From assembly GCA_020639075.1 (NCBI GenBank), contig JACKHI010000001.1:3100001-3164000 (forward strand): a stretch of DNA of 64,000 nt, written 5' to 3'. Below the pieces are notes generated by a model. The model was not told the DNA's origin. It made no database searches and saw nothing but the letters and a program-made list of their open reading frames with translations. The position numbers were made by a program, and so were the translations under genes. Shown one piece after another: positions 33,417-42,982 of this stretch. The stretch comes from Phycisphaerales bacterium (GTDB lineage: Bacteria > Planctomycetota > Phycisphaerae > UBA1845 > UTPLA1). The first letter of the stretch is position 1, and each line of letters starts with the position of its first letter.

Positions 33417-36400
33417 CTACTCCGCCGCCATCAACCCGCGCCGCTCAAACGCGCGCGCCAGATTCGCATCCACCGTACACTCATACCCGTCGATCTTCGC
33501 GACCACGCCACCGCCTGCCGCTACGAAGTACACGTCGCACACCATCTTGTTCCGCTCGCCCCGCGTCACTCCGATCGCGACAGACACCGGCTCGCGCGAC
33601 CAATCCCGATACTGTCGATACGATCCAAACGCCGCCGGTAGCGACGGCGCCCCCAGCTTCTCGCGGCACCACACGATCGCCGCCTGGTACGCCGCATCAA
33701 TCCCCAGCGGATTCGTCAGCCAATCGCTCCGCAACGGCTCCCGCATCCACGCGCTCGGCGCGTCACTCGCCCGAATCGCCGCGACCAGTCCGCCGCTGCC
33801 GATCCCATCGATCCGCTCGATCGCGTGCAGCGCCTCGCCGTGGAACAGCATCTGCCCGTAAATCGCATCCTTCGAACGATCGAACGATTCCGACATCAAC
33901 GACGCCGGCGCCGCGTACGTCGGCGCCATCGCCAGCGCGCCTGCCGTCAACACCGCCGTCGCCCGCGCGTGCAGCACTTCCGACCCGTCGTCCGCCACAC
34001 TGCGCAACTCCACCTGCACGTCGAACACGTCGCCGCTCCGCATCGCATTCGACGCGTGGAACCGCAACGTCCGCGCTTCACCGCTGAAGACAACGCCCTT
34101 GAACAACCGGAAATTGTCCATCCCCTGCAGTCGCAGGCCCGGGTTCGCGTGCAGCGCCGCATGCGCCATCCACTCGGAGATCATCGCCGCCGGCAGCACC
34201 GCACGACCATCGATCACGTGCGAAGCGAGAAACGGATGCGACGCCACGTCCACCTCGCGCTCGAACGCCACGTCAATCGAACTCGCAGCCGACGCCGTCT
34301 TCGACGATTTCGCCTTCGGCATCTCGAACGCATAGCCCAACACGACTTCCACGCTTCCGTCGTCCGCGTTCGACAGTTCTTCCGCAACCAGCTCCGCCCC
34401 GGCATCCAACGGTATCAACTCGACGCCGTGATTCTCGAACTCTCGCTTGAGCCCCGGCGTCACCATCCCCCCGTCCCAGGGCCCCCAGTTCATCGATACG
34501 ACGCGGCAATGAGGCAACCGCCGAGCCAGTCGCTGCGAAATCTTGTTCAACACCTCGTTCGCCATCGCGTAGTCGATCTGCCCCACGTTGCCGCAACGTC
34601 CGCTGACCGACGAGAACATGACGATGTGGCGCAACGACTCCAGATCGATCGCATCCAGGACGTTTCGCAGTCCGAGCACCTTCGTATCCAGCACGGCCGC
34701 GAACTGCTCGCTCGTCTTCTGCTGAATTCGCTTATCCTCGATTCGACCCGCACCGTGAATCACGCCGCGAACAGGTCCATACGCCCGCTTCGCTGCGTCC
34801 AGCGCCGCGCGCATCGCCGCCGCGTCGCAGACATCGACCGGCACGTAACGCACCTCGCTGCCCGCCGCGCGAATGCGGCCCAGGTTCTCGCGAATCTCCC
34901 GTTGCGCCATCAAGTCGCGATAGACAGCCTTTACCTCCTGAGGCGTCGGCTTGTCGCCCCCCGGAAATGCGTTCTGCTTGATCGCCTGCTTGATGTCGCG
35001 TTCGTCGCTCAAACCCGCCATCCACGCAGTCTCCTTTTCGTCGACCTGCGTCCGCCCCATCAGCACCAGCGTCGGCTGATGTCGCCTGGCGAGCGCCAGC
35101 GCCGCCTCCGCCGTCACGCCGCGCGCGCCGCCCGTCACGACGACGACGTCGCCTTTCGCAATCGCGGGCGATCCCGCCGTCACGCGGGCTCGCTCGAGTT
35201 CGACCGTGCGCCGATGCGACGCATCCAGTCCGACTTCGACTGGCCCGTCGCATGACAGTTCGCGAACCACGACTTCCGCCGCCGCACGCGCATCCTTCCA
35301 GTCCACGGCCACGTCCAGCGCCCGACAGCACACGCCTTCCCATTCGCGCATCACTGTCTTCGGCAACGCCGCCAACCCGCCCTGCGCCGGATCGAAATCG
35401 CCGTCCAGCAGTCCGAACGCGCCGTCCATTCGCGCAATCGTCGCGACCAGCGCGCCGCCCGCATGCAGCGCCTTCAGAATCGGATCCGTCAGCGCTTTTG
35501 TCATCTCGAATGCACGCTTCAACATGCCTTCCGTCGCCGGCTCCCACGTCGAGTCAATCGCATGCGCCGAAGGCGCAACGATGATCAACGCCCCGACCTT
35601 CGCCGCACCCACGTCGAACGACGGATCCAGCGACACGAGCCGTGTCGCCCTGCCCGCAGCCTCAAACGCCTGCACAAGCGCCGCCGAAAGACCATTGCCG
35701 TCATCCGTGATCCAGATCTCATGCCCGTCCGCGATCGGCAGCCGCCCGCACGTCGCTTGCGGTAATTCCACCAGCGTCAACACCCGCCGCCTCGGGTCGA
35801 ATTCAACAGCCGCATCCGTGCTCGCCTCAGGCGCCAGTTCCACTTGCGTCATCGTCTCTCCGCTTGAGTTGCTTGTTCCCGTGTCGATTCGCGACTCCGT
35901 CGCGAAGTACTCGACGATCTGCGCCAACGTGCGCATCGCGCCCATCTGCTCCGGCTTGACCGGCGGCATCTCGGGCAATCGCCCCTCGACCGCCGCCAGA
36001 ATCTCGACCCGCTTGATCGAATCAATGCCGAGATCCGCCTCCATGTCCATTCCGAGTTCCAACATGTCCTGCGGATAACCCGTCAACTCCGCAACAACCT
36101 CCAGCAACACGCCGGACAACTGATGCGAGTTCGTAGGGTGGGCCGTGCCCACCACCGGCGAACCACTCGCCACTTGTGTGCCGGGCGCCATGCCAACCCC
36201 CAAAGTCGTCGGGTGGCCCACCCCTTCAGCGGTGGGGTCGCGACGATCGACGGACGGGTGGCCCACCCCTTCAGGGGTGGGGGCGCGACGATCGACGGCG
36301 TCGACACCATCCCTCTTCTGAGTGCCATGCTTACCCTCGAAGGTAGGCATGCCGGCCTGCTGACGCGAGTTCGTAGGGTGGGCCGTGCCCACCACCGGCG

Positions 36401-39400
36401 AACCATTCGTCACTTGGGCGCCGGGTGCCATGCCGACCCCTAAGGTCGGCATGCCATTCGCGCGTGCCACTGGGTGCTTGTCACCCAGTGCTCCCCCGCG
36501 TACCCCCGGGTATTCGCCACCCCCTGCTTCCGGATGCGAGTTCCCCCTATCGTTCGACGTCTCCAAACCCGCCGCGACAAACTCAACAATCTGCGCCAGC
36601 GTCCGAATGCTCCCCATATGATCCGGTTGCACGCCGCCGAACTCCGGTATCGCCTCTTCCAGCGCCGCAATAATCTCGACACGCTTGATCGAGTCGACGC
36701 CGAGATCCGCTTCCAGATCCATCCCCAGCTCGATCATCTCCGCCGGATAACCCGTCTTGTCGCAAACGACCCCGACAATCTGCTCCCCGATCCATTCGCG
36801 CGACACCCCACCGCGTGCCACTGGGTACTCGCCATCTCGTGCCGCTGGATACTCGCCGGGTGCCATGCCGACCCCCAAGGTCGGCATGTCGCTCGCGCGT
36901 GCCACCGGCTCGGGTGCCATGCCGACCCCCAAGGTCGGCATGTCTATCGCGCGTGCCACTGGGTGCTTGTCACCCAGTGTCGTCTGCTGGTGCGAGATTC
37001 CCATCTCGCGCCCGTCGCCGCGGGAATCCATTCCCGCCAAAGCACCGGCGTCAGCCGGCAGCACAGGTGCCACTGGCGGCTTGTTTGCCGGTGCCGCTCG
37101 CTCGTGGGAGAATCCCCTCGCGTCGGGTGCCATGCCGACCCCCAAGGTCGGCATGTCGCTCGCGCGTGCCACAGGGCGCTCGCCACCCAGTGCTGCCCCA
37201 GACGCCGATCGTCCATCTCCCGACAACCCGCGCCCATAAACCGTCGATTGCACCAGTCGCTGCTGCCCCTCGATCATCGCCTGGAACGCGCGCTGCGCCT
37301 GCTCCTGCCCCGCCAGAAACCGCTGATGCGCCTCCGCCGTCTGCTGCTGCAACTGCTGCATCGCCGTCAGACCCTGTTGCACCAGCCGTATCGCCTCGGG
37401 CAACATCCCGTCCTGCCTGTTCACCGAATCATCACTCATGCCAACCGCGCTCCGTCGAGCACCCTCAATTCCTGAACCATCCCGCCGTCTTGTCGATTTC
37501 TCACTCTCGGGTGCCACTGCTCTGTGAGCAGTGCCGGGTGCCATGCTTGCCCCCAAAGGCAAGCATGCCGCAGTGGCATTCCGACCCGGGAGTGCCGAGT
37601 GGCCCACCCCTTCAGGGGTGGGGGCGCGACGATGCGTTGCGCGCAGAAGCTCGGATCCTTCGTGCGCGGCATCGCGATGATCGATCGCCTGCGGATGCGA
37701 GATTCCCATCTCGCACGCCTCCCCAGCAAAAGCACCGGCGTCAGCCGGCTGCACCTCTCGTTCAGATGTCGCACCCGATACGCGCGCCAAGGTTTCCTCG
37801 CCACCCGTTGCCCCACTCACCTCAACCCGCGCGATCTCCTTGCGCGGCGTCGTCCGAATGTTCGCACCGTTCATCGGAACGACCATCTTCGGCACGCGCG
37901 GCTCTCGAACGGGCGCTTCCCACGCCGTCAGATCAACCGCATGCCCGCGCGCCGCCAGCCCGCACAAGACAGTCGCTAGATCACGAATCGCCGTCCGGCC
38001 ATCCGATGCATCCATCGCCATCGCCGCAATCGACGCATCATCCGCAATCGACGCCGTCAATCGCGACAGCACCGACTTCGGTCCGACTTCAACAAACGTC
38101 GCGACGCCGTCCGCGCGCATCCGCGTCACTTCGCCGACGAAATCCACCGGCCGCGCCAACTGCTCCGCCAACAATGTCCGACACGCCGCCGTCTCCTCCG
38201 GATAGGCCTGCCCCGTCGTATTCGCGTAGACCGTCCCGCATCCCGCAGAGAAGTCGACAGCCCCCAGCGCATTACGAAACGGCGCCAACGCCCCCGCGAC
38301 CAGCGGACTATGAAACGCCCCGGCCACGCGCAACGCCGCACAACCCCAGCCGCGCCGCTTGCACGCTTCGGCTGCGGATGCAATTCGCGAGCGGTCGCCG
38401 GAAAGCACCACCTGCGCGGGTCCATTCCGATTCGCCAGCACCACGTCCAGCCGTTCGTCCCGGATCATCGCCTCGACATCCGCCGACGAAGCTTTCACTG
38501 CCAGCATGGCGCCGCTGCCGTCATCGCAATCCGCCATTAACCGACCGCGCAATCGCGACAGCTTCAGCAGCGTCGCCGCGTCATACCGACCCGCCGCGCA
38601 CAGCGCCACCAGTTCGCCGTAACTGTGCCCCGCGAACGCGTTCGCGCGAACGCCAAACCGCTCCAGCACGCGCAGCATGCCAAGGCTCACCGCCCCCAGC
38701 GCGGGTTGCGCCACATCCGTCCGCGTCAGCGCTGCCTCAGCCGCACGCCTGCCGTCCGTCGCAAACGTCGGCTCCGGATAGATCGTCCGGCTCAGCGAAA
38801 CGCCGTCATCCCTCAGCAACCCTTCCGCCGTCCGCAAGACAGCCCGCATTTCCGGGAACATGCACGCCAATCGTTGCGCCATGCCCACGTATTGGCTGCC
38901 TTGCCCCGGGAACAACAACGCCAGCTTCCCCACAGCCGAGCCGCTGCCGAAATGCGCGTGCGTCGTCGACCACGCCGCGACATCGCTCGCTATCAACTGC
39001 CGCTTCGTCGCATCGACGATCGCAACCAGATCATCCGCAGCGCCGATGACCAAGAGCAGCCGCGTCCCTGCACTCCCGTCAAACGCGTGCCGAGATTGTT
39101 GCGCCGCATACGCCAGCGCCGCGCCATTCCAATGCTTCCCCGTCGCCTGCGATCGCAACCCATCCAACTGCCCGCCGATCGCCTCGCGCGTCGCGCCCGA
39201 AAAGGCGAAGATCTGCACGGACCCGTCCCACGCTGCCTGCGTCGCCGTCGCCTTCGACGACTCCAGCACCGCATGGAAATTGCTGCCGCCGAACCCGAAC
39301 GCACTGACGCCGGCGCGACGCGTCGTCGTCTCCCCGTTCACCCATGGGCGCAGTTCAGTACTGACATAAAACGGCGATTCGTCGATCCCCATCTTCGGAT

Positions 39401-40667
39401 TCGGCCCGTCCACCTTGATCGTCGGCGGCAACACGCCGTGATGCACCGCCAGCGCCGCCTTCATCAAACCCGCAACGCCGGCCGCCGCCTTTGTATGACC
39501 GATCTGCGACTTGATCGAACCGATCGCGACCTTTCCGTCGCGCCGCGCGACGCCGCCGAAGACGCGCTTCAGCGCCTCGAACTCCGTCGCGTCGCCGACC
39601 TTCGTGCCCGTCCCGTGCGCCTCAATCAACCCGACGCTGTCGAATCCCACGCCCGCACGCGTGTACGCATCCCGCAGGCATCGCTCCTGACCCGCCGCGT
39701 GCGGTGCATAAATACTCTGCGATCGCCCGTCGCTCGACGTACCGATTCCGCGGATCACGGCATACACGCGATCGCCGTCCCGCTCCGCATCCGCCAACCG
39801 CTTCAGCGTCAGAAACGCCACGCCTTCTCCGAGCACTGTCCCATCGGCCTTGTCGGAAAACGGCCGCGCATCACCCGTTGGGCTCAACGCCGGCGTCTTG
39901 CTGAAACACATGTACATGAAGATGTCGTTCAGCGTGTCGGCCCCGCCCGCGACCGCCATGTCGCAGCGACCCGTCTGCAATTCCATGGTTGCCAGATGAA
40001 TGGCAGAAAGCGAACTCGCACACGCCGCATCGACCGCACAGTTCGTCCCCTGCAGGTTCAGCCGATTCGAAATCCGCCCCGCAACCACGTTGCCCAACAA
40101 CCCCGGGAACGAATTCTCCTGCCACGGCACGTAACCGTCGGCGATCCGCTCGACAACCTCGTCCGCCTTCGCCCCGACGATCCCCGCATCCGCCAGCGCC
40201 TTCCGCCAGATCGGATGCCCGAGCCGCGCCGAGAGCGGCAACACCAGCTCCTGCGTCCCCGTCACGCCGACGACGACGCTGACGCGATCCCGTCGGAAAT
40301 CCCGCTGCTCGTCGTACCCCGCATCCTCCAACGCCGCCTTCGCCGCGATCAACGACAACAATTGCGTCGTGTCCGTCGCCTCCAGAATCGTCGGTGGAAT
40401 CCCGAACTCCGTCGGATCGAAGTCGATCGTCGGCAGAAACCCGCCACGCGCGGAATACGTCATGTCCGGCGCCTTCGGATCAGCGTCGAGATAATCCTTC
40501 GCCGACCAATGCGTCGCGGGCACATCCCCGATGCAATCCCGCCCCTCGCAGATCACGCGCCAGAATTCCTGCAGATTCCGCGCACCGGGGAACAAACACC
40601 CCATCCCCACAATCGCCACCGGCGATGCACCACTTTGCTGTTGCTGCTCTCGATCCATCAAACTCAT
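33417..40667 (-). CDS. pfaA: PUFA-synthase-type polyketide synthase KS-AT-ACP-ACP-KR-DH (PfaA-like)
   Basis: 2416-aa iterative synthase. Ketosynthase 15-470 has the triad Cys216, His351 and His391. Malonyl-type acyltransferase 580-880 has Ser682 in GHSYGEL and His786. Two acyl carrier domains carry phosphopantetheine Ser1326 and Ser1550, both in the LGxDSIKRVEI form typical of Pfa ACPs. A ketoreductase spans about 1835-2110 with TGGARGVT and Tyr2033. A polyketide-type dehydratase begins near 2140 (SHPFLASHVIDGRAVLP, probable His2144). Residues 1095-1140 form a Gln-rich coiled coil. Linkers 960-1060, 1155-1285 and 1372-1515 are largely translated hairpin repeats. The gene lies between the pfaD- and pfaC-like genes. 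A phosphopantetheinyl transferase (PfaE) is not in the window. Confidence 0.9.
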   Translation of the reverse strand: MSLMDREQQQQSGASPVAIVGMGCLFPGARNLQEFWRVICEGRDCIGDVPATHWSAKDYLDADPKAPDMTYSARGGFLPTIDFDPTEFGIPPTILEATDTTQLLSLIAAKAALEDAGYDEQRDFRRDRVSVVVGVTGTQELVLPLSARLGHPIWRKALADAGIVGAKADEVVERIADGYVPWQENSFPGLLGNVVAGRISNRLNLQGTNCAVDAACASSLSAIHLATMELQTGRCDMAVAGGADTLNDIFMYMCFSKTPALSPTGDARPFSDKADGTVLGEGVAFLTLKRLADAERDGDRVYAVIRGIGTSSDGRSQSIYAPHAAGQERCLRDAYTRAGVGFDSVGLIEAHGTGTKVGDATEFEALKRVFGGVARRDGKVAIGSIKSQIGHTKAAAGVAGLMKAALAVHHGVLPPTIKVDGPNPKMGIDESPFYVSTELRPWVNGETTTRRAGVSAFGFGGSNFHAVLESSKATATQAAWDGSVQIFAFSGATREAIGGQLDGLRSQATGKHWNGAALAYAAQQSRHAFDGSAGTRLLLVIGAADDLVAIVDATKRQLIASDVAAWSTTHAHFGSGSAVGKLALLFPGQGSQYVGMAQRLACMFPEMRAVLRTAEGLLRDDGVSLSRTIYPEPTFATDGRRAAEAALTRTDVAQPALGAVSLGMLRVLERFGVRANAFAGHSYGELVALCAAGRYDAATLLKLSRLRGRLMADCDDGSGAMLAVKASSADVEAMIRDERLDVVLANRNGPAQVVLSGDRSRIASAAEACKRRGWGCAALRVAGAFHSPLVAGALAPFRNALGAVDFSAGCGTVYANTTGQAYPEETAACRTLLAEQLARPVDFVGEVTRMRADGVATFVEVGPKSVLSRLTASIADDASIAAMAMDASDGRTAIRDLATVLCGLAARGHAVDLTAWEAPVREPRVPKMVVPMNGANIRTTPRKEIARVEVSGATGGEETLARVSGATSEREVQPADAGAFAGEACEMGISHPQAIDHRDAAHEGSELLRATHRRAPTPEGVGHSALPGRNATAACLPLGASMAPGTAHRAVAPESEKSTRRRDGSGIEGARRSAVGMSDDSVNRQDGMLPEAIRLVQQGLTAMQQLQQQTAEAHQRFLAGQEQAQRAFQAMIEGQQRLVQSTVYGRGLSGDGRSASGAALGGERPVARASDMPTLGVGMAPDARGFSHERAAPANKPPVAPVLPADAGALAGMDSRGDGREMGISHQQTTLGDKHPVARAIDMPTLGVGMAPEPVARASDMPTLGVGMAPGEYPAARDGEYPVARGGVSREWIGEQIVGVVCDKTGYPAEMIELGMDLEADLGVDSIKRVEIIAALEEAIPEFGGVQPDHMGSIRTLAQIVEFVAAGLETSNDRGNSHPEAGGGEYPGVRGGALGDKHPVARANGMPTLGVGMAPGAQVTNGSPVVGTAHPTNSRQQAGMPTFEGKHGTQKRDGVDAVDRRAPTPEGVGHPSVDRRDPTAEGVGHPTTLGVGMAPGTQVASGSPVVGTAHPTNSHQLSGVLLEVVAELTGYPQDMLELGMDMEADLGIDSIKRVEILAAVEGRLPEMPPVKPEQMGAMRTLAQIVEYFATESRIDTGTSNSSGETMTQVELAPEASTDAAVEFDPRRRVLTLVELPQATCGRLPIADGHEIWITDDGNGLSAALVQAFEAAGRATRLVSLDPSFDVGAAKVGALIIVAPSAHAIDSTWEPATEGMLKRAFEMTKALTDPILKALHAGGALVATIARMDGAFGLLDGDFDPAQGGLAALPKTVMREWEGVCCRALDVAVDWKDARAAAEVVVRELSCDGPVEVGLDASHRRTVELERARVTAGSPAIAKGDVVVVTGGARGVTAEAALALARRHQPTLVLMGRTQVDEKETAWMAGLSDERDIKQAIKQNAFPGGDKPTPQEVKAVYRDLMAQREIRENLGRIRAAGSEVRYVPVDVCDAAAMRAALDAAKRAYGPVRGVIHGAGRIEDKRIQQKTSEQFAAVLDTKVLGLRNVLDAIDLESLRHIVMFSSVSGRCGNVGQIDYAMANEVLNKISQRLARRLPHCRVVSMNWGPWDGGMVTPGLKREFENHGVELIPLDAGAELVAEELSNADDGSVEVVLGYAFEMPKAKSSKTASAASSIDVAFEREVDVASHPFLASHVIDGRAVLPAAMISEWMAHAALHANPGLRLQGMDNFRLFKGVVFSGEARTLRFHASNAMRSGDVFDVQVELRSVADDGSEVLHARATAVLTAGALAMAPTYAAPASLMSESFDRSKDAIYGQMLFHGEALHAIERIDGIGSGGLVAAIRASDAPSAWMREPLRSDWLTNPLGIDAAYQAAIVWCREKLGAPSLPAAFGSYRQYRDWSREPVSVAIGVTRGERNKMVCDVYFVAAGGGVVAKIDGYECTVDANLARAFERRGLMAAE
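36120..36510. repeat. In-frame repeat insert between the two ACP domains
   Basis: H, a worn A, two D hairpins, E with the stem CATGCTTACC/GGTAGGCATG, a second H, A (36429-36453) and C. The stretch 36125-36195 recurs 240 bp on at 36365-36435, nearly identical, so part of the insert was duplicated. Encodes residues about 1385-1515 of the pfaA-like protein. Confidence 0.85.
36810..37200. repeat. In-frame repeat insert before ACP1
   Basis: Three A hairpins (36863-36887, 36918-36942, 37130-37154), C (36957-36981), F-like, I and partial C copies encode residues about 1156-1285, giving the peptide MPTLGVGMAP three times. Confidence 0.87.
37505..37765. repeat. In-frame repeat insert after the AT domain of the pfaA-like gene
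   Basis: B (about 37513-37531), E-like (about 37541-37566), D (about 37602-37622), F (about 37694-37717) and I (37730-37748) encode residues about 970-1055. Confidence 0.83.
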
Positions 40668-40677
40668 CTGCTATCCG

Positions 40678-40913
40678 TAGGATGGGCCGTGACGGGTGGC
40701 CCACCCCTTCAGGGGTGGGGTCACGACGATAAACCCCGAACGAACTCCCAATCCGCCAACCCCGCTCAAACAACGAAGCGTTTTGACGTTTTGACTTTTC
40801 CCAATTTTGACGTTTCTCAAACGATCACGCGTCGCCCGATGCTCGCCACTTAGTATCGGACCACTTTCCGGCGTCAGCCCTTTCAGCTTTCTGCGTTTCG
40901 GCTTTCGGCTTTC
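40678..40913. repeat. Repeat block between pfaD- and pfaA-like genes (H, D, J)
   Basis: A truncated H (GTAGGATGGGCCGTGAC) next to the pfaA start, a D hairpin (about 40700-40719), and two J clusters (TTTTGACGTTTTGACTTTTC near 40781-40800 and TTTCAGCTTTCTGCGTTTCG near 40880-40910) directly 3' of the pfaD gene. Confidence 0.8.
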
Positions 40914-42788
40914 TCAAACCTCAACCGGCGCGAAACGCTCCGCCGCCGGGCTCAACACCGCCCCCTGCGCGCGCAACATGTTCGCACGCATCCGCACCGC
41001 CGCACCCAGCATCAGGTTACGCCCCACGCTCACGACACGACGATTCCGCGGATCCGCAAGTAACGTCCCCGCCGTCCACTCGTTGAACGCCCCCATCGCC
41101 GGTCCGCACCACACTTGGTAATCCACTTTGCGCGATTCGTCACCGCTGTTCGCCCATACGCTCGACAATCCGAGGTACGAACGGAACACGAGCGCCATCT
41201 TGTGCTTTGCATCCGTATCCGCACGCGCAATCTGACTCGGATCACGCTCCGCGAAGAACCGCTTGGTCGACTCCCACGCCTCGGCAATCGTGCAACGCAG
41301 ATAGTCGCGCTCGAGCGACGATCGCACCGCCGCCGGCAGTTCATCCAGCGACGCGTACGCTCGGTACCATTCGTAGAGCTTCCGCGCCCGCATCGGAAAC
41401 ATCGTCCCGCGCTTCAGCACCTGCAGCTTCACGCCCATCTCGAACATGTCCGCCGCCGGCGCCATGATCACGTCCGCCTGCCCTGCCTCCGCCAGCATCT
41501 GCCGCACGATGTCCGACGTCCCCGCCTCGACGCACGCCTGATTGATCGAACCCGTCAGCACGTACGCCGCGCCCATCGAAAACGCCGCCGCCACGCTGTC
41601 CGGCGTCGCAATACCGCCCGCCAACCCCAACCGCGGTGCCTCGTCGTACTGAAACTCCGCCTGGATCGAATTCCGCAGCGCAATCATTCCCGGGAACAAC
41701 GTGAGCGCGGGGCGATTGTCCGTGTGACCGCCGGAGTCCGCCTCGATCGTCAGATCACCGGCGATCGGCACGCGCCGCGCCAGCCGCGCCTGGCCTTCCG
41801 TCAGATCCCCCGCCTCAACCAGCTTTCGCAACAACGCCTCCGGCGCGGGCGACAGGAACTTCCGCGCCACTTCAGCGCGCGACACTTTCCCAATCACGTG
41901 GTTGCGACAGACGACGCGCCCCTCCGCGTCCTGCGCGATCCCCGATAATCGATATTTCACCAGCGGCAGCGTCAGATCCAGGTACGCCGACGCACTGACC
42001 AGTCGCACCCCGCGCCGCAGATAGAGCTCGACACATCCCGACTCCAACGCCGGTTCATTCGGACTGTGGATGAGGTTGAACCCGTACGGCTTGGCGCCGA
42101 TCGCCGACTGAATTCGATCGATCGCCTGGCTAACACGCTCGAGCGGCAACCCCGCCGCACCGAACATGCCCAGCATGCCGTTCGACCCCATCGCGATGAC
42201 GATTTCCTCGGACCCGATCCCGTTCGCCATCGCACCGGCGACATACGCATACTTCAAGCCATGCGCCGCCCGAAACGCCGGATCGCCCAACGCCTCCGGC
42301 TCCAGCGCCGGCGCAAAACCCACCAGCGGACAACTGTCGCCCGCCGCGACGGCATCGGCGCCGAGTACCGCGCGCCCGCCGGTCGCCACCCCCGTCCGAT
42401 CCCCCGCGCGAACGAGATAGACGGCCTGCGTCACGTCCCGCAGTGCCGCGCCGATGGCATCGTCGCCGAATGCCGGCGCCGCGCCCGACGGCAGCCACCA
42501 GCCGAGCGGCGCCCGCGTGCCCGCGCCCGCCCGATCGATCACGACGTTCGTCACACTGCCGTCCGGCAACTCCAATTCGACGGATTCGCCGTTCCCGTCC
42601 GCCATCGGCAGCCTGCGCGAAACGCGCACGCCGAGATCCAGCAACACGTTCGCGCCGGCAAATAGCGTCCCGACAGCCAGCCGAGCACCCGCCCGCGCCC
42701 CCGTCGTCGCCGTCGACAAAGCCTGCTTCCCCAGCTCCATCGCCCCCCGCGCCGACGCATTCAACTTGTCACTCTGTCCGTCACTCAT
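40914..42788 (-). CDS. pfaD: PfaD-like enoyl reductase of the PUFA synthase set
   Basis: 624-aa flavin-dependent TIM-barrel enzyme of the PfaD / 2-nitropropane dioxygenase family, the trans-acting enoyl reductase of PUFA synthases. Family marks are GIGSEEIVIAMGSNGMLGMFG (about 196-216), HSPNEPALE (about 245), EADSGGHTDNRP near 355, LAGGIATPDSVAAAFSMGAA and a C-terminal AGTLLADPRNRRVV. Residues 1-95 are an extra N-terminal part: a hydrophobic, Ala/Gly-rich helix around 35-55 and a short beta region, not part of the catalytic core. The gene is the first of three on the minus strand, with 246 nt of repeats before the pfaA-like gene. Without PfaE it is not possible to say whether the pathway is complete. 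Confidence 0.9.
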   Translation of the reverse strand: MSDGQSDKLNASARGAMELGKQALSTATTGARAGARLAVGTLFAGANVLLDLGVRVSRRLPMADGNGESVELELPDGSVTNVVIDRAGAGTRAPLGWWLPSGAAPAFGDDAIGAALRDVTQAVYLVRAGDRTGVATGGRAVLGADAVAAGDSCPLVGFAPALEPEALGDPAFRAAHGLKYAYVAGAMANGIGSEEIVIAMGSNGMLGMFGAAGLPLERVSQAIDRIQSAIGAKPYGFNLIHSPNEPALESGCVELYLRRGVRLVSASAYLDLTLPLVKYRLSGIAQDAEGRVVCRNHVIGKVSRAEVARKFLSPAPEALLRKLVEAGDLTEGQARLARRVPIAGDLTIEADSGGHTDNRPALTLFPGMIALRNSIQAEFQYDEAPRLGLAGGIATPDSVAAAFSMGAAYVLTGSINQACVEAGTSDIVRQMLAEAGQADVIMAPAADMFEMGVKLQVLKRGTMFPMRARKLYEWYRAYASLDELPAAVRSSLERDYLRCTIAEAWESTKRFFAERDPSQIARADTDAKHKMALVFRSYLGLSSVWANSGDESRKVDYQVWCGPAMGAFNEWTAGTLLADPRNRRVVSVGRNLMLGAAVRMRANMLRAQGAVLSPAAERFAPVEV

Positions 42789-42801
42789 ATCAAACTCGTA
42801 G

Positions 42802-42818
42802 GGTGGGCCGTGCCCACC
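42802..42818 (-). promoter_or_regulatory. H-type hairpin upstream of the pfaD-like start
   Basis: GGTGGGC-ACG-GCCCACC on the minus strand followed by CTACGAG, 13 nt before the ATG. Same structure and spacing class as upstream of ispF and pfaC. Confidence 0.5.
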
Positions 42819-42839
42819 ATCTGCCGGGTGTTCGAGTTG

Positions 42840-42982
42840 ACGTAGGTCGGGTCATCGACCCGACATCCACATCGGCGGGTGCCCCCCCCTTCAGGGGTGG
42901 GGTCACGACGATCGACCTCGAACTAACTCACAATCCGGAAGCAGCGCCCCAACCGCGCCTTCTTGACTTTTTGACGTTTTCA
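42840..42982. repeat. Repeat block between ispH and the pfaD-like gene
   Basis: An H relative (GTCGGGTC-ATC-GACCCGAC, about 42847-42865), a D-like hairpin (about 42880-42901) and a J element (TTGACTTTTTGACGTTTTC, about 42963-42982) that overlaps the last ispH codons. Confidence 0.8.

Noticed and set aside
36810..39049. 744-aa plus-strand open frame over the pfaA-like gene
   Set aside because: A repeat-rich antisense frame made of Pro/Arg/Ser; the minus strand has complete KS and AT motifs.
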